A DNA stretch of 64,000 nucleotides, taken from assembly GCF_003425985.1 (NCBI RefSeq), contig NZ_CP022985.1, forward strand, positions 4,324,001 to 4,388,000, written 5' to 3'. Origin of the DNA: Mariniflexile sp. TRM1-10. GTDB lineage: Bacteria > Bacteroidota > Bacteroidia > Flavobacteriales > Flavobacteriaceae. Position 1 is the stretch's first letter. Each line of letters begins with the position of its first letter. Of the stretch, positions 36,405 through 44,614 are shown piece by piece. The translations under genes were made by a program, and so were the position numbers. The notes beneath the pieces are model-generated. The model was not told the origin of the DNA. It saw only the letters and a program-made list of their open reading frames with translations, and did no database searches.

Positions 36405-36609
36405 AAATAAACCATGGACTTGAAATCCATAGTTTTGTTTGCAGACTAATCTGCAAGGTTAGTCTGCGAAATTAATCAGTGGAATTTTACCGCAGATTCG
36501 CAGATTATCTAAAATGTTAAAAATTTGCGAATCTGCGGTAAAAATTTTTAGAAACTGAAAGGAAAATGCACTAAAGTACATGGTTTTAACTATTTCTGTT
36601 ACCAATAAA
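36405..36609. repeat. R3 structured dispersed repeat, copy 2
   Basis: About 205 bp. Stems: ATGGACTTGAAATCCAT; GCAGACTAA (N9) TTAGTCTGC; TTTTACCGCAGATTCGCA with TGCGAATCTGCGGTAAAA, a perfect 18-bp stem; ATGCACTAAAGTACAT. Better preserved in the long stem than copy 1. It lies in the 462-bp gap between nitronate monooxygenase and dnaK, which holds no gene. Confidence 0.82.
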
Positions 36610-36633
36610 ATAGTAAGTAAACAACTTATTGAA

Positions 36634-36666
36634 TAAAAAAACGCAACCAGAAATGGTTGCGTTTTT
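36634..36666 (-). terminator. rho-independent terminator downstream of dnaK
   Basis: ACGCAACC (36641-36648) and GGTTGCGT (36655-36662) pair over a 6-nt loop, with A and T runs on the two sides, so it can work in both directions. Confidence 0.75.
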
Positions 36667-36676
36667 AGTCTTATTT

Positions 36677-36745
36677 GGATTCCTGCCTTCGCAGGAATGA
36701 CTGTTTATTTCACTTCTTCGAAATCTATACTTCGACTTCGCTCAG
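36677..36745. repeat. REP-like words near dnaK stop
   Basis: GGATTCCTGCCTTCGCAGGA plus ATGAC (CCTGC/GCAGG dyad) at 36678-36702, and ACTTCGACTTCGCTCAGCAC at about 36730-36749. Both are dispersed-repeat words like those in hsdM and at 28318. Confidence 0.6.
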
Positions 36746-36751
36746 CACAGG

Positions 36752-38659
36752 CTACTTGACTTCTTCGAAGTCTACGTCTTCCACATCGCTAGATTCTGCT
36801 TGTCCATTTTGACCTGCAGCATCTGGTCCTGGTTGTGCGCCACCTTGTTGTCCTTCGGCTTGTGCTTTGTACATTTCTTCACTAGCAACTTTCCAAGCTT
36901 CGTTAATTTTCTCTAAAGCTGGGTCTATAACCGCTACGTCTTTAGTTTCATAAGCTTTCTTAAGTTCTTCTAATGCTTCTTCAATTGGTTTCTTTTTATC
37001 ATCAGATAATTTATCACCAAATTCCTTTAACTGACTTTCGGTTTGGAAAATCATGGCATCAGCAGCATTTAATTTTTCTGCTTTCTCTTTGGCTTGTTTA
37101 TCTGCCTCAGCATTAGCTTCTGCATCTGCTTTCATTTTTTTGATTTCTTCTTCAGTTAAACCAGAAGATGCTTCTATACGAATATCTTGTGTTTTATTTG
37201 TAGCTTTATCAGTAGCCGTTACATGGATAATACCATTGGCATCAATATCAAACGTTACTTCAATTTGTGGCGTTCCTCTTCTTGCTGGTGGAATACCATC
37301 TAAGTGAAAACGACCAATGGTTTTGTTATCGGCAGCCATAGCTCTTTCACCTTGTAATACGTGAATTTCTACAGATGGTTGATTATCGGCAGCTGTTGAG
37401 AATACTTGGGATTTCTTAGTAGGAATCGTCGTATTAGCTTCAATTAGCTTCGTCATAACGTTACCCATAGTTTCGATACCTAATGATAATGGGGTTACGT
37501 CCAATAATAATACATCTTTTACATCACCAGTTAATACACCACCTTGAATACCGGCACCTAAAGATACAACTTCGTCTGGGTTCACACCTTTACTTGGAGA
37601 TTTTCCAAAGAATTTCTCAACAGCAGCTTGAACTGCAGGGATACGTGTAGAACCACCTACTAAAATAATTTCGTCAATATCACTTTTACTTAAACCTGCT
37701 GCTTTTAACGCAGATTCACATGGTGCAATGGTACGTTTTACTAAATCGTCAATTAATTGCTCAAATTTAGATCTTGTTAAGGTACGTACTAAGTGTTTTG
37801 GTCCACTTGCAGTAGCCGTGATATATGGTAAGTTGATTTCTGTTTGTGCAGAAGATGATAATTCAATCTTAGCTTTTTCAGCAGCTTCTTTTAAACGTTG
37901 TAAAGACATCGGATCTTTACGTAAATCCATACCTTCATCGGCATTAAACTCATCTGCCAACCAGTTGATGATTTTTTCATCTACATCATCACCACCTAAG
38001 TGCGTATCACCATCAGTAGATAATACTTCAAATACACCGTCTCCTAATTCTAAAATAGAAACGTCGTGTGTACCTCCACCAAAGTCAAATACCACGATTT
38101 TTTGGTCTTTACCTTTTTTGTCTAAACCATAAGCCAATGCTGCAGCTGTAGGTTCGTTTATAATACGTCTTACCTTTAAGCCTGCAATTTCTCCAGCTTC
38201 TTTAGTAGCTTGACGTTGACTGTCGTTAAAATATGCAGGTACCGTAATAACTGCTTCTGTAACAGTAGTTCCTAAATAATCTTCAGCAGTTTTCTTCATT
38301 TTTTGAAGAATCATAGCAGATAATTCTTGAGGTGTGTATAAGCGCCCGTCTATGTCTACACGAGGCGTATCGTTATCACCTTTTACCACCTTATATGGTA
38401 CACGCTCTGCTTCTTTTTTAGATTCAGAATATTTATTACCCATAAAACGCTTAATAGAATAAACGGTTTTTGTAGGGTTTGTTACTGCTTGTCTTTTTGC
38501 TGGGTCACCAACTTTAATTTCGCCGCCTTCAACAAAAGCAATAACCGATGGCGTTGTTCTTTTACCTTCTGCGTTTGGGATAACAACGGGTTCGTTACCT
38601 TCCATAACAGAAACGCAAGAGTTGGTTGTACCTAAATCGATTCCAATAATTTTACTCAT
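36752..38659 (-). CDS. dnaK: molecular chaperone DnaK (Hsp70)
   Basis: 635 residues. ATPase domain starting [18 protein letters not shown], phosphate loops [14 protein letters not shown] and [13 protein letters not shown]; substrate-binding domain with [13 protein letters not shown] and the helical lid; acidic C-terminus [13 protein letters not shown]. It folds proteins with DnaJ and GrpE, neither of which is in the window. Single gene with a terminator downstream. A divergent intergenic region with a palindrome separates it from the GH28 gene. Confidence 0.98.
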   Translation of the reverse strand: MSKIIGIDLGTTNSCVSVMEGNEPVVIPNAEGKRTTPSVIAFVEGGEIKVGDPAKRQAVTNPTKTVYSIKRFMGNKYSESKKEAERVPYKVVKGDNDTPRVDIDGRLYTPQELSAMILQKMKKTAEDYLGTTVTEAVITVPAYFNDSQRQATKEAGEIAGLKVRRIINEPTAAALAYGLDKKGKDQKIVVFDFGGGTHDVSILELGDGVFEVLSTDGDTHLGGDDVDEKIINWLADEFNADEGMDLRKDPMSLQRLKEAAEKAKIELSSSAQTEINLPYITATASGPKHLVRTLTRSKFEQLIDDLVKRTIAPCESALKAAGLSKSDIDEIILVGGSTRIPAVQAAVEKFFGKSPSKGVNPDEVVSLGAGIQGGVLTGDVKDVLLLDVTPLSLGIETMGNVMTKLIEANTTIPTKKSQVFSTAADNQPSVEIHVLQGERAMAADNKTIGRFHLDGIPPARRGTPQIEVTFDIDANGIIHVTATDKATNKTQDIRIEASSGLTEEEIKKMKADAEANAEADKQAKEKAEKLNAADAMIFQTESQLKEFGDKLSDDKKKPIEEALEELKKAYETKDVAVIDPALEKINEAWKVASEEMYKAQAEGQQGGAQPGPDAAGQNGQAESSDVEDVDFEEVK

Positions 38660-38711
38660 AATATATTTTTTATTTGTGTTGAATGTTCATTTTTAAATTC
38701 GATATGTAAAA

Positions 38712-38752
38712 GTCAATGATTATGCCAATAAATGAATGCTGACATGATGTCA
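38712..38752. promoter_or_regulatory. dnaK upstream motif and palindrome
   Basis: TTGGCATAATCATTGAC (38728-38712, minus) resembles a sigma-54-type TGGCA-N-TTG element with mismatches at the key -12 cytosine. TGACATGATGTCA (38740-38752) is a perfect 6+1+6 palindrome. Both lie between the divergent dnaK and GH28 genes. Confidence 0.35.
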
Positions 38753-38834
38753 TATTGATAATGATTCGTAATTTATTACTTTTACCAATCTTGAAAATGC
38801 TTATCATAATAATACCAACAAATCACTAAAAGCA

Positions 38835-40163
38835 ATGAAAAACATTTATTTACTAATTATTACAGTATTACTCGTATCATGCAATCAAAAAACCAAAATA
38901 GTAGAAACCGATCTTTTTCCTGACGGAACTAAAATTCCTGATTGGTTTCATGACTATTCTAAAATAAACCCTGAAGATTTAGGTGCTTTTTATACCATCA
39001 CCGATTATGGTGTTAGTAACGACAGTACCTTAATACAAACAGAAGCCATTCAAAATACTATAGATGAAGCTTACAGAAATGGCGGCGGTGTTATTGTAAT
39101 TCCTAAAGGGACTTTTTTAAGTGGTGCGCTGTTTTTTAAACCAAATACCCATTTACATGTCGCCGAAGGTGGTGTTTTAAAGGGTTCTGATAATATTGCC
39201 GATTACCCATTTAAACCTTCTAGAATTGAAGGGCAAAGTATTGAATATTTCTCAGCCTTAGTAAATGCCTTTGGTATAGACGGATTTACCATTACCGGAA
39301 AAGGGACTATTGACGGAAACGGTTTAAAATATTGGGAGGCTTTCTGGCAACGTAGAAAAGAAAACCCTAAATGCACCAATTTAGAAGTATCAAGACCACG
39401 ATTGGTATTTATTTGGAAATGCAATAACGTACAAGTACAAGATGTGAAATTGCGAAACTCTGGTTTTTGGACCAGTCATTATTACCAATGTAATAACGTG
39501 AAAATTTTAGATTTACGCATTACTTCGCCACATGAACCAGTAAAAGCTCCAAGTACCGATGCTATTGATATAGATGTATGTAACAACATGCTAATTAAAG
39601 GTTGCTATATGGCAGTAAACGACGATGCCATTGCTTTAAAAGGTGGCAAAGGTCCTTGGGCAGATAAAGACCCTAGCAATGGCGAAAACACCAATATTAT
39701 AATTGAAGATTGCGAATTCGGATTTTGTCATGCCGCCTTAACAAACGGAAGCGAATCCATACATAACAAAAACATAGTGATGCGTAATTGTGTCGTAAAA
39801 GAAGCCAAACGTTTATTATGGCTAAAAATGCGTCCCGATACAGCCCAAAAATACGAATACATAACCGTTGAAAATATTACAGGTGAAGCCCATAGCTTTA
39901 TTTATATTAAACCCTGGACACAGTTTTTCGACTTAAAAGGAAGAAAAGATGTGCCTCTATCATATTCAAACCATATTACGATGAGAAATATTGACTTAAA
40001 GTGCGATATTTTTTATGATATGAAGATTACCGAATACGACAAGCTTTCCAATTTTACATTTGAAAACATAAAAGTTGAAGCCAAAGATGCCACTTACGAT
40101 AAAAGCATCATTAATGGCGTTACTTTTAAAAATGTTGAAGTAAATGGCGAACTCATTAAGTAA
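38835..40163 (+). CDS. glycoside hydrolase family 28 lipoprotein (polygalacturonase/rhamnogalacturonase-like)
   Basis: 442 residues. Lipoprotein signal LLIITVLLVSC with the lipobox cysteine at residue 16. The right-handed beta-helix begins near residue 55. GH28 catalytic region: STDAIDID, NDDAIALKGG, the conserved His in FCHAALTNGSE, and the R/K pair in WLKMRPDT. It would hydrolyse galacturonan or rhamnogalacturonan fragments at the cell surface or in the periplasm. No susC/susD or other carbohydrate genes are nearby, so it is not part of a visible utilisation locus. Confidence 0.9.
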   Translation: MKNIYLLIITVLLVSCNQKTKIVETDLFPDGTKIPDWFHDYSKINPEDLGAFYTITDYGVSNDSTLIQTEAIQNTIDEAYRNGGGVIVIPKGTFLSGALFFKPNTHLHVAEGGVLKGSDNIADYPFKPSRIEGQSIEYFSALVNAFGIDGFTITGKGTIDGNGLKYWEAFWQRRKENPKCTNLEVSRPRLVFIWKCNNVQVQDVKLRNSGFWTSHYYQCNNVKILDLRITSPHEPVKAPSTDAIDIDVCNNMLIKGCYMAVNDDAIALKGGKGPWADKDPSNGENTNIIIEDCEFGFCHAALTNGSESIHNKNIVMRNCVVKEAKRLLWLKMRPDTAQKYEYITVENITGEAHSFIYIKPWTQFFDLKGRKDVPLSYSNHITMRNIDLKCDIFYDMKITEYDKLSNFTFENIKVEAKDATYDKSIINGVTFKNVEVNGELIK

Positions 40164-40232
40164 ACGCATCTGGTTTTAAAAAATGCTTTACATGAGTAAA
40201 CTCATTTTTTATTTCTTACGAATTTGTTTTAC

Positions 40233-40240
40233 TACTTTTG
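40233..40240 (+). promoter_or_regulatory. -7 box of panB
   Basis: TACTTTTG, a TAnnTTTG match 24 nt before the ATG at 40265. It argues against the in-frame upstream start at 40238, which would lie inside it. Confidence 0.5.
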
Positions 40241-40264
40241 CTTCCTATCAGAAAAAACAAAAAT

Positions 40265-41083
40265 ATGTCTACTGCAAAAAAAGAATATAAACGTGTTACT
40301 GTAAAAACACTGGTTGATATGAAAGCCAATGGTGAAAAAATATCCATGCTAACAGCCTACGATTACACCATGGCAAAGATAGTAGATGGTGCTGGTATAG
40401 ATGTTATTCTTGTTGGTGATTCGGCTAGTAACGTCATGGCGGGACATGAAACGACATTGCCTATTACTTTAGATCAAATGATATATCATGCATCTTCGGT
40501 AATTCGTGCTATAGACCGTGCTTTAGTGGTAGTAGACTTGCCTTTTGGAAGCTACCAAAGTGACCCGAAAGAAGCCCTGCGTTCTGCTATTAGAATTATG
40601 AAAGAAAGTGGCGGACATGCTGTAAAACTGGAAGGCGGAAAAGAAATTAAAGAGTCCATAAAGCGTATTTTAAATGCTGGTATTCCTGTTATGGGGCATT
40701 TAGGTTTAACGCCACAATCTATCTACAAATTTGGAACTTACACTGTTCGCGCTAAAGAAGAAGAGGAAGCGCTACGCCTTATTGAAGATGCCAAAATGCT
40801 TGAGCGCATTGGTTGTTTTGCTATTGTCCTCGAAAAAATACCTGCTAAACTTGCTCAAGAAGTAGCAGAAAGTGTTAGCATTCCCATTATTGGAATTGGC
40901 GCTGGTAATGGTGTTGACGGACAAGTTTTGGTTCTACATGATATGCTAGGTATGACACACGAATTTCATCCACGTTTTTTACGCCGCTATATGAATTTGT
41001 ATGAAGACATGACCAATGCCATTTCCCAGTATGTTGAAGATGTAAAATCGATTGATTTTCCTAATGATAATGAGCAGTATTAA
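40265..41083 (+). CDS. panB: 3-methyl-2-oxobutanoate hydroxymethyltransferase
   Basis: 272 residues from [13 protein letters not shown]-barrel with [32 protein letters not shown] (metal-binding Asp), [19 protein letters not shown] and [13 protein letters not shown]; the catalytic Glu is in FAIVLEKIP. It makes ketopantoate for pantothenate and coenzyme A. Single gene, followed directly by a 17-bp tandem repeat tract. Confidence 0.96.
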   Translation: MSTAKKEYKRVTVKTLVDMKANGEKISMLTAYDYTMAKIVDGAGIDVILVGDSASNVMAGHETTLPITLDQMIYHASSVIRAIDRALVVVDLPFGSYQSDPKEALRSAIRIMKESGGHAVKLEGGKEIKESIKRILNAGIPVMGHLGLTPQSIYKFGTYTVRAKEEEEALRLIEDAKMLERIGCFAIVLEKIPAKLAQEVAESVSIPIIGIGAGNGVDGQVLVLHDMLGMTHEFHPRFLRRYMNLYEDMTNAISQYVEDVKSIDFPNDNEQY

Positions 41084-41084
41084 T

Positions 41085-41200
41085 TTAGATTGTTAGACTT
41101 GTTAGACTTGTTAGATTGTTGGACTTGTTAGATTGTTGGACTTGTTAGATTGTTGGACTTGTTAGATTGATGGAGGTTTTAGAGAATTAGACTTATTTAG
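41085..41200 (+). repeat. tandem word tract left of four-helix-bundle pseudogene
   Basis: TTAGACTTG words followed by about four units of a 17-bp repeat, GACTTGTTAGATTGTTG (41115-41170), then decayed words (TTAGAC) up to 41195. The right side of the pseudogene has the same words in reverse complement (41650-41690). Confidence 0.85.
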
Positions 41201-41204
41201 TTTT

Positions 41205-41647
41205 ATGCATAATTTAAAGAATTAGAAATATGGAAAAGAGGCCGACATTTTTGTACTGGAATATATTCTTTAACTTCTAAGTTTCCTGAATCGGAAAAGT
41301 TCGGATTATCAAATCAACTTCGAAAAGCTTCTGTTTCAATCCCTTCTAATATTGCCGAAGGTTCATCTAGAAAATCAAATAAAGATTTTTCTAGATTTTT
41401 AGAAATTACATTAGGTTCTTGCTATGAAATCGCTACCACCAATGAGTTTATTGCAAACAAAAATCAACAAGTAAAGCGATAACATATGACCAATAAAAAA
41501 TAAATATTTACATATGAAATAGAGACACAATTACTTATTGCTTTCGATTTAAAATTTATTTCTTTTGAAGAACTAAATCTTATTTCAAAAGAATTAGAAG
41601 AAATAATAAAAATGATTTCTAAATTCAAATCAACACTAAAAATATAA
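41205..41647 (+). pseudogene. broken four-helix-bundle protein gene (S23/23S-IVS family)
   Basis: Translating piecewise gives the family pattern: a start like MHNF-KELEIWKRG, then KFGLSNQLRKASVSIPSNIA, EGSSRKSNKDFSRFLEITLGS, CYE, and after an interruption IETQLLIAFDLKFISFEELN and a helical tail. Intact members have about 120 residues. Two lesions: a missing T near codon 4 (about 41211-41213), which puts TAG in frame, and a 90-bp insertion at 41423-41512 carrying stop codons. The family is named from proteins encoded in 23S rRNA intervening sequences and is related to Avd of diversity-generating retroelements. Here it sits between genes, flanked by inverted word tracts. Confidence 0.85.
41423..41520. 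repeat. 90-bp insertion bounded by 8-bp direct repeats
   Basis: TATGAAAT occurs at 41423-41430 and 41513-41520. Removing one copy plus the 82 bp between restores the four-helix-bundle frame (CYE followed by IETQLL). This looks like a small insertion with target-site duplication; the inserted sequence shows no terminal inverted repeat and was not recognised. Confidence 0.6.
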
Positions 41648-41692
41648 ATAGTCTAAGTAGTCTAATAATCTAATATGTCCAAATTGTCCAAT
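41648..41692 (-). repeat. word tract right of four-helix-bundle pseudogene
   Basis: AGTCTAAGTAGTCTAATAAT and CTAATATGTCCAAATTGTCC; reverse complement reads TTGGACA, TTAGAT and TTAGAC words as on the left side. It continues into the first codons of the RluA-type gene. Confidence 0.7.
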
Positions 41693-42370
41693 AAAAACAA
41701 CCTACAGGTTTTATATGAAGATAATCATATCATCATCGTAAACAAACGTGCTGGCGATATTGTACAAGGTGATAAAACAGGCGACAAACCATTAAGCGAT
41801 ATTGTTAAAGCATACATAAAAGACAAATACAACAAACCTGGGGATGTCTATTTAGGGGTTGTGCACCGTTTAGATCGCCCCACGACAGGCCTTGTTATTT
41901 TTGCAAAAACCAGCAAAGTATTACCTAGATTAAATGCCTTGTTTGTCTCAAAAGATATTGACAAAACCTATTGGGCTATTGTAAAAAACGAACCACCAAA
42001 AGCAAAAGACACTTTGGTTAATTGGCTAAAAAAAAATCCAAAAAACAACAAATCCTCAGCTTATCCAAAAGAAGTAAAAGACAGTAAAAAAGCCATTCTT
42101 CATTATAAAACATTAAAGAAATTAGACCATTATTTCTTGCTTGAAATTAATTTAGAAACGGGCAGGCACCACCAAATACGTTCGCAATTATCAACTATTG
42201 GTTGCCCCATAAAAGGTGATTTAAAATACGGGTTCGATAGAAGCAATAAAGATGCCAGCATCCATTTGCATGCCAGACACATTACCTTTATACATCCTGT
42301 AAAATTAGAACCCATACATATTACTGCACCTTTGCCAAATGATCCTATTTGGGATGCTTGTAATGGTTGA
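41675..42370 (+). CDS. RluA family pseudouridine synthase
   Basis: 231 residues. VVHRLDRPTTGLVIFAKTSK contains the catalytic Asp (HRLDxxTxG); NLETGRHHQIRSQL and HARHITFIHP complete the RluA/RsuA fold. It lacks an S4 domain and is at the short end of the family. It isomerises uridine in rRNA or tRNA; the target is not predictable. The first codons (MSKLSN) derive from the adjoining word tract, so the ancestral start may have been close to NNLQVLYEDNHI. Confidence 0.92.
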   Translation: MSKLSNKNNLQVLYEDNHIIIVNKRAGDIVQGDKTGDKPLSDIVKAYIKDKYNKPGDVYLGVVHRLDRPTTGLVIFAKTSKVLPRLNALFVSKDIDKTYWAIVKNEPPKAKDTLVNWLKKNPKNNKSSAYPKEVKDSKKAILHYKTLKKLDHYFLLEINLETGRHHQIRSQLSTIGCPIKGDLKYGFDRSNKDASIHLHARHITFIHPVKLEPIHITAPLPNDPIWDACNG

Positions 42371-42590
42371 AAGTCTCAAAGTTGCAAAGTTGCAAAGTCT
42401 CAAAGTTTCTGAGTTTTTGAGCTTCAGAGTTTCAAAGACTCAAAGTTGCAAAGTTTCTGATATTCAGACTAAGTTTCTCTTCTATTTCCCCTATTCTCTA
42501 TTGCCTATTTGCCTACTGTCCACTGCCTACTGACCACTGCCTACTGCCTACTGTCTACATCTATTTTCTATTGTCCATTTTTTTAAATCG
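42371..42590 (+). repeat. word tract (CAAAGTTGCAAAGT and CTACTGCC words)
   Basis: AAAGTCTCAAAGTTGCAAAG-type words to about 42470, then TGCCTACTGTCCACTGCCTA-type words, ending with CTATTTTCTATTGTCC. It fills the 279-bp gap before the aldehyde dehydrogenase gene. Confidence 0.8.
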
Positions 42591-42649
42591 CTTCGTATTA
42601 TGTGATTAGAATTAATCAAGGATGTTCCCTATCTTTATGAAAAAACATT

Positions 42650-44029
42650 TTGGATAGTATTAGTAACATTATTTCGTATCAAAAAGCATTTTTTAATTCA
42701 CAAAAAACAAAATCGGTAGCAACCAGATTGATTTATTTAAAGGCTTTGAAAAATGAAATCATTTCAAAAGAACAAGCTATTTATGATGCATTAAATAAAG
42801 ACTTTAAAAAGCCGGAATTTGAAACTTTTCTTAGTGAATTTGGACTTGTTATGTCCCAATTAAATTTGGTTATTAAAAACCTTAAAAAATGGTCAAAACC
42901 AAAACAGATGAAGTCGTCTATCTTAACATTCCCCTCTAAAGATTATATTTATAAAGAACCCTACGGAAACGTGTTGGTCATTGCGCCTTGGAATTATCCT
43001 TTTTTACTGGCTTTAGAACCAGTTATCATGGCAATTGCCGCAGGAAATACGGTCATTCTAAAACCAAGCGAACTTACCAAACACACCTCGCAATTAATAA
43101 CAGATATATTAACGACTGTTTTTCCAGAAGCGTATGCTAAATCCATACAAGGTGATGCGAATGTAGCAACAGAGTTATTGGCCCAAAAATGGGATTATAT
43201 TTTCTTTACAGGAAGTGTATCTGTTGGTAAAATAATCGCACTAGCAGCCGCAAAACATTTAACACCGGTTACTTTAGAATTAGGCGGTAAATCACCCTGT
43301 ATTATTGATGATACGGTAAACTTAAAACTTGCTGCAACACGAATAGCTTGGGGTAAATTTTTGAATGGCGGACAAACATGTATCGCTCCCGATTATATTA
43401 TTGTTAAACACAATGTTAAACAGGAACTTATTGTATTTTTAAAAGATGAAATAACTAGGTTTTATGGTGAGAATCCTAAAGAATCGGTAGATTTTCCAAG
43501 AATTATAAATACTAAAAATACTTTACGAATCGCTCATATGCTAAAAGATGCAAATATTATTTTTGGTGGCACTATTGATGAAACAAACAACTACATAGCT
43601 CCTACTATAGTTGATGAACCTACTTTAGAAAGTGACCTGATGCGCAATGAAATTTTTGGTCCTATTTTACCAATTCTAACTTATGATACCCAAGAAGATA
43701 TAGACCGTATTATTACAAGTTTTGAAAAACCTTTGGCGTTGTACACCTTTTCGAATAACAAAATATTTGTAGAGCATATATTAAACACTTACAGTTTTGG
43801 TGGTGGTGTGGTTAATGATGTTTTAATTCATTTTGGAAATCACAGACTCCCTTTTGGGGGCGTTGGAGCTAGTGGCATGGGCGTTTACCACGGAAAACAT
43901 GGGTTTGACACTTTTTTACATAGCAAAGCCATTATAAAACGAGGGAATTGGATGGATCCTCCACTAAGATATGCGCCCTATAGTGGCAAACTCAATCTTA
44001 TAAAAAAACTTTTTAAACTCTTTTCGTAA
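42650..44029 (+). CDS. aldehyde dehydrogenase family protein (class 3-like)
   Basis: 459 residues, the short class 3/fatty-aldehyde type. Catalytic Cys in LNGGQTCIAPDY, catalytic Glu in TLELGGKSP, NAD-binding FFTGSVSVGK, C-terminal GGGVVNDV and LPFGGVGASGMGVYHGKHGF. It oxidises aldehydes to acids with NAD(P)+. The start is TTG at 42650; an ATG at 42638 is out of frame and hits a stop. TATCTTTA just upstream (about 42630) is a near match to a -7 box. Confidence 0.93.
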   Translation: MDSISNIISYQKAFFNSQKTKSVATRLIYLKALKNEIISKEQAIYDALNKDFKKPEFETFLSEFGLVMSQLNLVIKNLKKWSKPKQMKSSILTFPSKDYIYKEPYGNVLVIAPWNYPFLLALEPVIMAIAAGNTVILKPSELTKHTSQLITDILTTVFPEAYAKSIQGDANVATELLAQKWDYIFFTGSVSVGKIIALAAAKHLTPVTLELGGKSPCIIDDTVNLKLAATRIAWGKFLNGGQTCIAPDYIIVKHNVKQELIVFLKDEITRFYGENPKESVDFPRIINTKNTLRIAHMLKDANIIFGGTIDETNNYIAPTIVDEPTLESDLMRNEIFGPILPILTYDTQEDIDRIITSFEKPLALYTFSNNKIFVEHILNTYSFGGGVVNDVLIHFGNHRLPFGGVGASGMGVYHGKHGFDTFLHSKAIIKRGNWMDPPLRYAPYSGKLNLIKKLFKLFS

Positions 44030-44059
44030 TTATAATATTGTGTTATTTATCAGTCTGTT

Positions 44060-44140
44060 TTTTAACCGCAAAAACGCAAAGGTTTCCGCAAAGTACAGCA
44101 AAGTATGACCTGAGCAAAACCGAAGGGAACTCACAGATTA
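44060..44140 (+). repeat. left CGCAAAG word arm of the GxxExxY element
   Basis: TTTAACCGCAAAAACGCAAA, GGTTTCCGCAAAG, TACAGCAAAG in succession (44061-44103). The complementary words lie on the other side of the GxxExxY gene (44542-44611), so the gene is bracketed by imperfect inverted repeats. Confidence 0.7.
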
Positions 44141-44144
44141 TTTA

Positions 44145-44522
44145 CTACTCTTTATTTACTACTCTTTTTATTCCGTTTTTCAACAATGCAACATTGAAGT
44201 TGATTAACAATCCAAGTTTGAAATTGCCAAGCTTCATATAAGTTAGTGTTTGTGCCAAATGAACATCATTTAATGCTTCCACACTTTTTATTTCAATAAC
44301 CAGTTTATGCTCTACCAATATGTCCATTCTGTAACCACAATCTAATTTAACCTCTTCAAAAACTAAAGGCATGGGCTTTTCCTTTTCTGCAAACATTCCA
44401 GATTGAATGATTTTGTACATTAAACATTCTTTATACGCGCTCTCAAGTAACCCAGGCCCTAGTGCCTTATGAACTTCAATGGCCAAACCTATTATCTTAT
44501 TAGCGATTTCGTTTTCTGTCAT
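44145..44522 (-). CDS. GxxExxY family protein (PDDEXK_3 nuclease superfamily)
   Basis: 125 residues, full family length. The signature GPGLLESAY (G-x-x-E-x-x-Y) is at about 22-30; the PD-(D/E)XK-like core is CGYRMDILV (Asp) with LVIEIKSVEAL (E-x-K). The family is widespread in Bacteroidota in several copies per genome and has no assigned function. The gene is intact and lies between inverted CGCAAAG-word arms that together fill the gap between the convergent aldehyde dehydrogenase and histidine-kinase genes, which suggests that gene plus arms arrived as one unit. Confidence 0.92.
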   Translation of the reverse strand: MTENEIANKIIGLAIEVHKALGPGLLESAYKECLMYKIIQSGMFAEKEKPMPLVFEEVKLDCGYRMDILVEHKLVIEIKSVEALNDVHLAQTLTYMKLGNFKLGLLINFNVALLKNGIKRVVNKE

Positions 44523-44541
44523 ACTATTTTTTTAACGATTA

Positions 44542-44611
44542 CGGTTTCGCAAAGAATTCAAAGTAAACTTTTGCGAACTTTGCGATTTTTCTTTGCGTTC
44601 ATTGCGGTTGT
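44542..44611 (-). repeat. right CGCAAAG word arm of the GxxExxY element
   Basis: On the minus strand: AACCGCAATGAACGCAAAGA, AAAATCGCAAAG, TTCGCAAAAG, then TTTGCGAAACCG. The order ACCGCAA..CGCAAAG mirrors the left arm. It ends 3 bp from the stop codon of the kinase gene. Confidence 0.7.
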
Positions 44612-44614
44612 TAT

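Noticed and set aside
41085..41200. Regular tandem repeat that might be a CRISPR array
   Set aside because: Units of 17 bp follow each other without unique spacers, and no cas genes are present.
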